47,458 bases of DNA from contig CANBRQ010000011.1 in NCBI GenBank assembly GCA_947371955.1, positions 1-47,458 on the forward strand, in the 5' to 3' direction. Shown piece by piece: positions 46,985 to 47,458 of the stretch; the stretch's first letter is position 1, and each line of letters starts with the position of its first letter. The notes beneath the pieces are model-generated. The model worked only from the letters and a program-made list of their open reading frames with translations. It was not told the origin of the DNA and ran no database searches. The translations under genes and the position numbers were made by a program. Source of the stretch: Paracoccaceae bacterium (GTDB taxonomy: Bacteria > Pseudomonadota > Alphaproteobacteria > Rhodobacterales > Rhodobacteraceae).

Positions 46985-47309
46985 CTGACGAGTAACTCTG
47001 TCATCATGCCCGAGGCAAGGTGGGGCATGTGATGGCAATGCAGCATCCAGCTTGCGGCCTCACCAGCATCAAGGGCTACCGTCACCTTGGCCATCGGCGG
47101 CACGAAAACCGTGTCTCGCAGCGCACCGGAAAAGCGACCCGATCCGGTATCGACGACCTGAAAGGAATGCCCATGCAAGTGCATCGGGTGGCCCATCATC
47201 GACATGTTGTGAAAGATGATCTCCAGCCGCTCGCCGCTTTTCGCGGTGACAGGGATGTGGTTGGCCCATGTGGCACCGTTGATTGTCCAGACATAGGGCT
47301 GCATGGCAC
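46981..47309 (-). pseudogene. Multicopper oxidase, C-terminal fragment cut by IS66
   Basis: About 109 residues of the last cupredoxin domain. The copper ligands are present: HPMHLHGHSF for types 1 and 3, and the HCHHMPHLASGM cluster with the type 1 axial Met. The fragment begins at MQPYVWTINGATW, directly next to the IS66 end, and reads through into IS sequence out of the transposase frame. The first two cupredoxin domains are not in the window. An intact enzyme would oxidise copper(I) or phenolics in the periplasm; this piece alone could not. Confidence 0.85.
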
Positions 47310-47458
47310 GTAAGCATCCGGGCTGGGCCGCTGTCAGGTGACTTTGGCCGTTTGGGCAGCTTTCCAGTTCCAGGGCAGGAGTTCCGGGAGGCGAGAGACG
47401 ACGAGACTTGGCATTCTTGCCAGCACATCTGCCAGCCAAGCCTGGGGATCGACATCGT
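47310..47458. mobile_element. IS66-family element, one end (partial)
   Basis: Sequence GTAAGCATCCGGGCTGGGCC starts at the boundary with the oxidase fragment. IS66 terminal repeats characteristically begin GTAAGC. The transposase C terminus ends 24 bases inside. The bases just outside, CATGGCAC (47302-47309), would be the 8-bp target duplication if the insertion was simple; the other end lies beyond the window. Confidence 0.8.
47334..47458 (-). CDS. IS66-family transposase, C-terminal end (partial)
   Basis: The last 40 codons, in one clean frame: DVDPQAWLADVLARMP, then SRLPELLPWNWKAAQTAKVT and stop. The DPQAWLADVLAR and LLPWNW motifs are the well-known tail of the IS66 DDE transposase (TnpC). 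The rest lies past the right edge. There is no sign of decay in the visible part. Confidence 0.86.
   Translation of the reverse strand, partial: DVDPQAWLADVLARMPSLVVSRLPELLPWNWKAAQTAKVT

Noticed and set aside
47334-47458. A possible frameshift in the IS66 transposase tail
   Set aside because: A first reading seemed to change frame before the LPELLPWNW motif; rereading the bases showed one continuous frame to the stop.

Overview
The window is GC-rich DNA from an alphaproteobacterium, most likely a member of the Rhodobacterales (Rhodobacter/Gemmobacter/Tabrizicola-like Paracoccaceae). This rests on protein style, a serC-serA/serB locus with a serC-leader-like hairpin, a SigF/NrsF pair, a TSUP-ZapE neighbourhood and an Irr-type box before katG. 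I saw no tRNA, rRNA or CRISPR array. Coding density is high, and many neighbours overlap by 4 bases or start on TTG/GTG.

Layout. 1-8.4 kb: 3' part of an alpha-2-macroglobulin-like thioester protein, the peptidoglycan synthase PbpC overlapping it, and an MFS transporter. 8.4-13 kb: serine biosynthesis (serC-serA leftward with a metallophosphatase behind, serB rightward). 13-16.4 kb: GNAT acetyltransferase, TSUP permease, ZapE ATPase and an SDR epimerase. 16.6-19.2 kb: a decayed block in which a DUF4173 membrane protein, a response regulator and a sensor kinase are all broken by frameshifts, an internal stop and a deletion. 19.2-23.5 kb: an ABC exporter and katG with a candidate Irr box and a good terminator. 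23.6-25.1 kb: an ECF sigma factor with its NrsF-type membrane anti-sigma factor, plus a small exported protein. Candidate SigF-type promoters (GTAAC-N16-CG) lie before both the sigma gene and the small gene.

25.1-36.9 kb: a sugar-use region. It holds an FGGY kinase, a Tat-exported sugar-binding protein with its ATPase and permease, a TetR regulator, a DUF4432 (aldose-epimerase-like) protein and a GH42 beta-galactosidase. An MFS/MarR divergent pair with overlapping palindromes and a beta-keto-acid cleavage enzyme follow. 37.1-41 kb: a surface-glycan set made of a GT2 glycosyltransferase, a methyltransferase-GT2 fusion and a sulfotransferase-like protein, closed by a strong hairpin. 41-42.5 kb: a secreted PDZ protein with a Tyr/Ser-rich segment and about 17 acidic hexapeptide repeats. 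42.8-47 kb: a short ModE-like regulator and a two-gene asymmetric ABC exporter. The window ends in a multicopper oxidase cut by an IS66-family element.

Most interesting items: the self-contained SigF/NrsF/small-protein circuit, the decayed signalling block, the PDZ repeat protein, the methyltransferase-glycosyltransferase fusion, and the multicopper oxidase broken by IS66.
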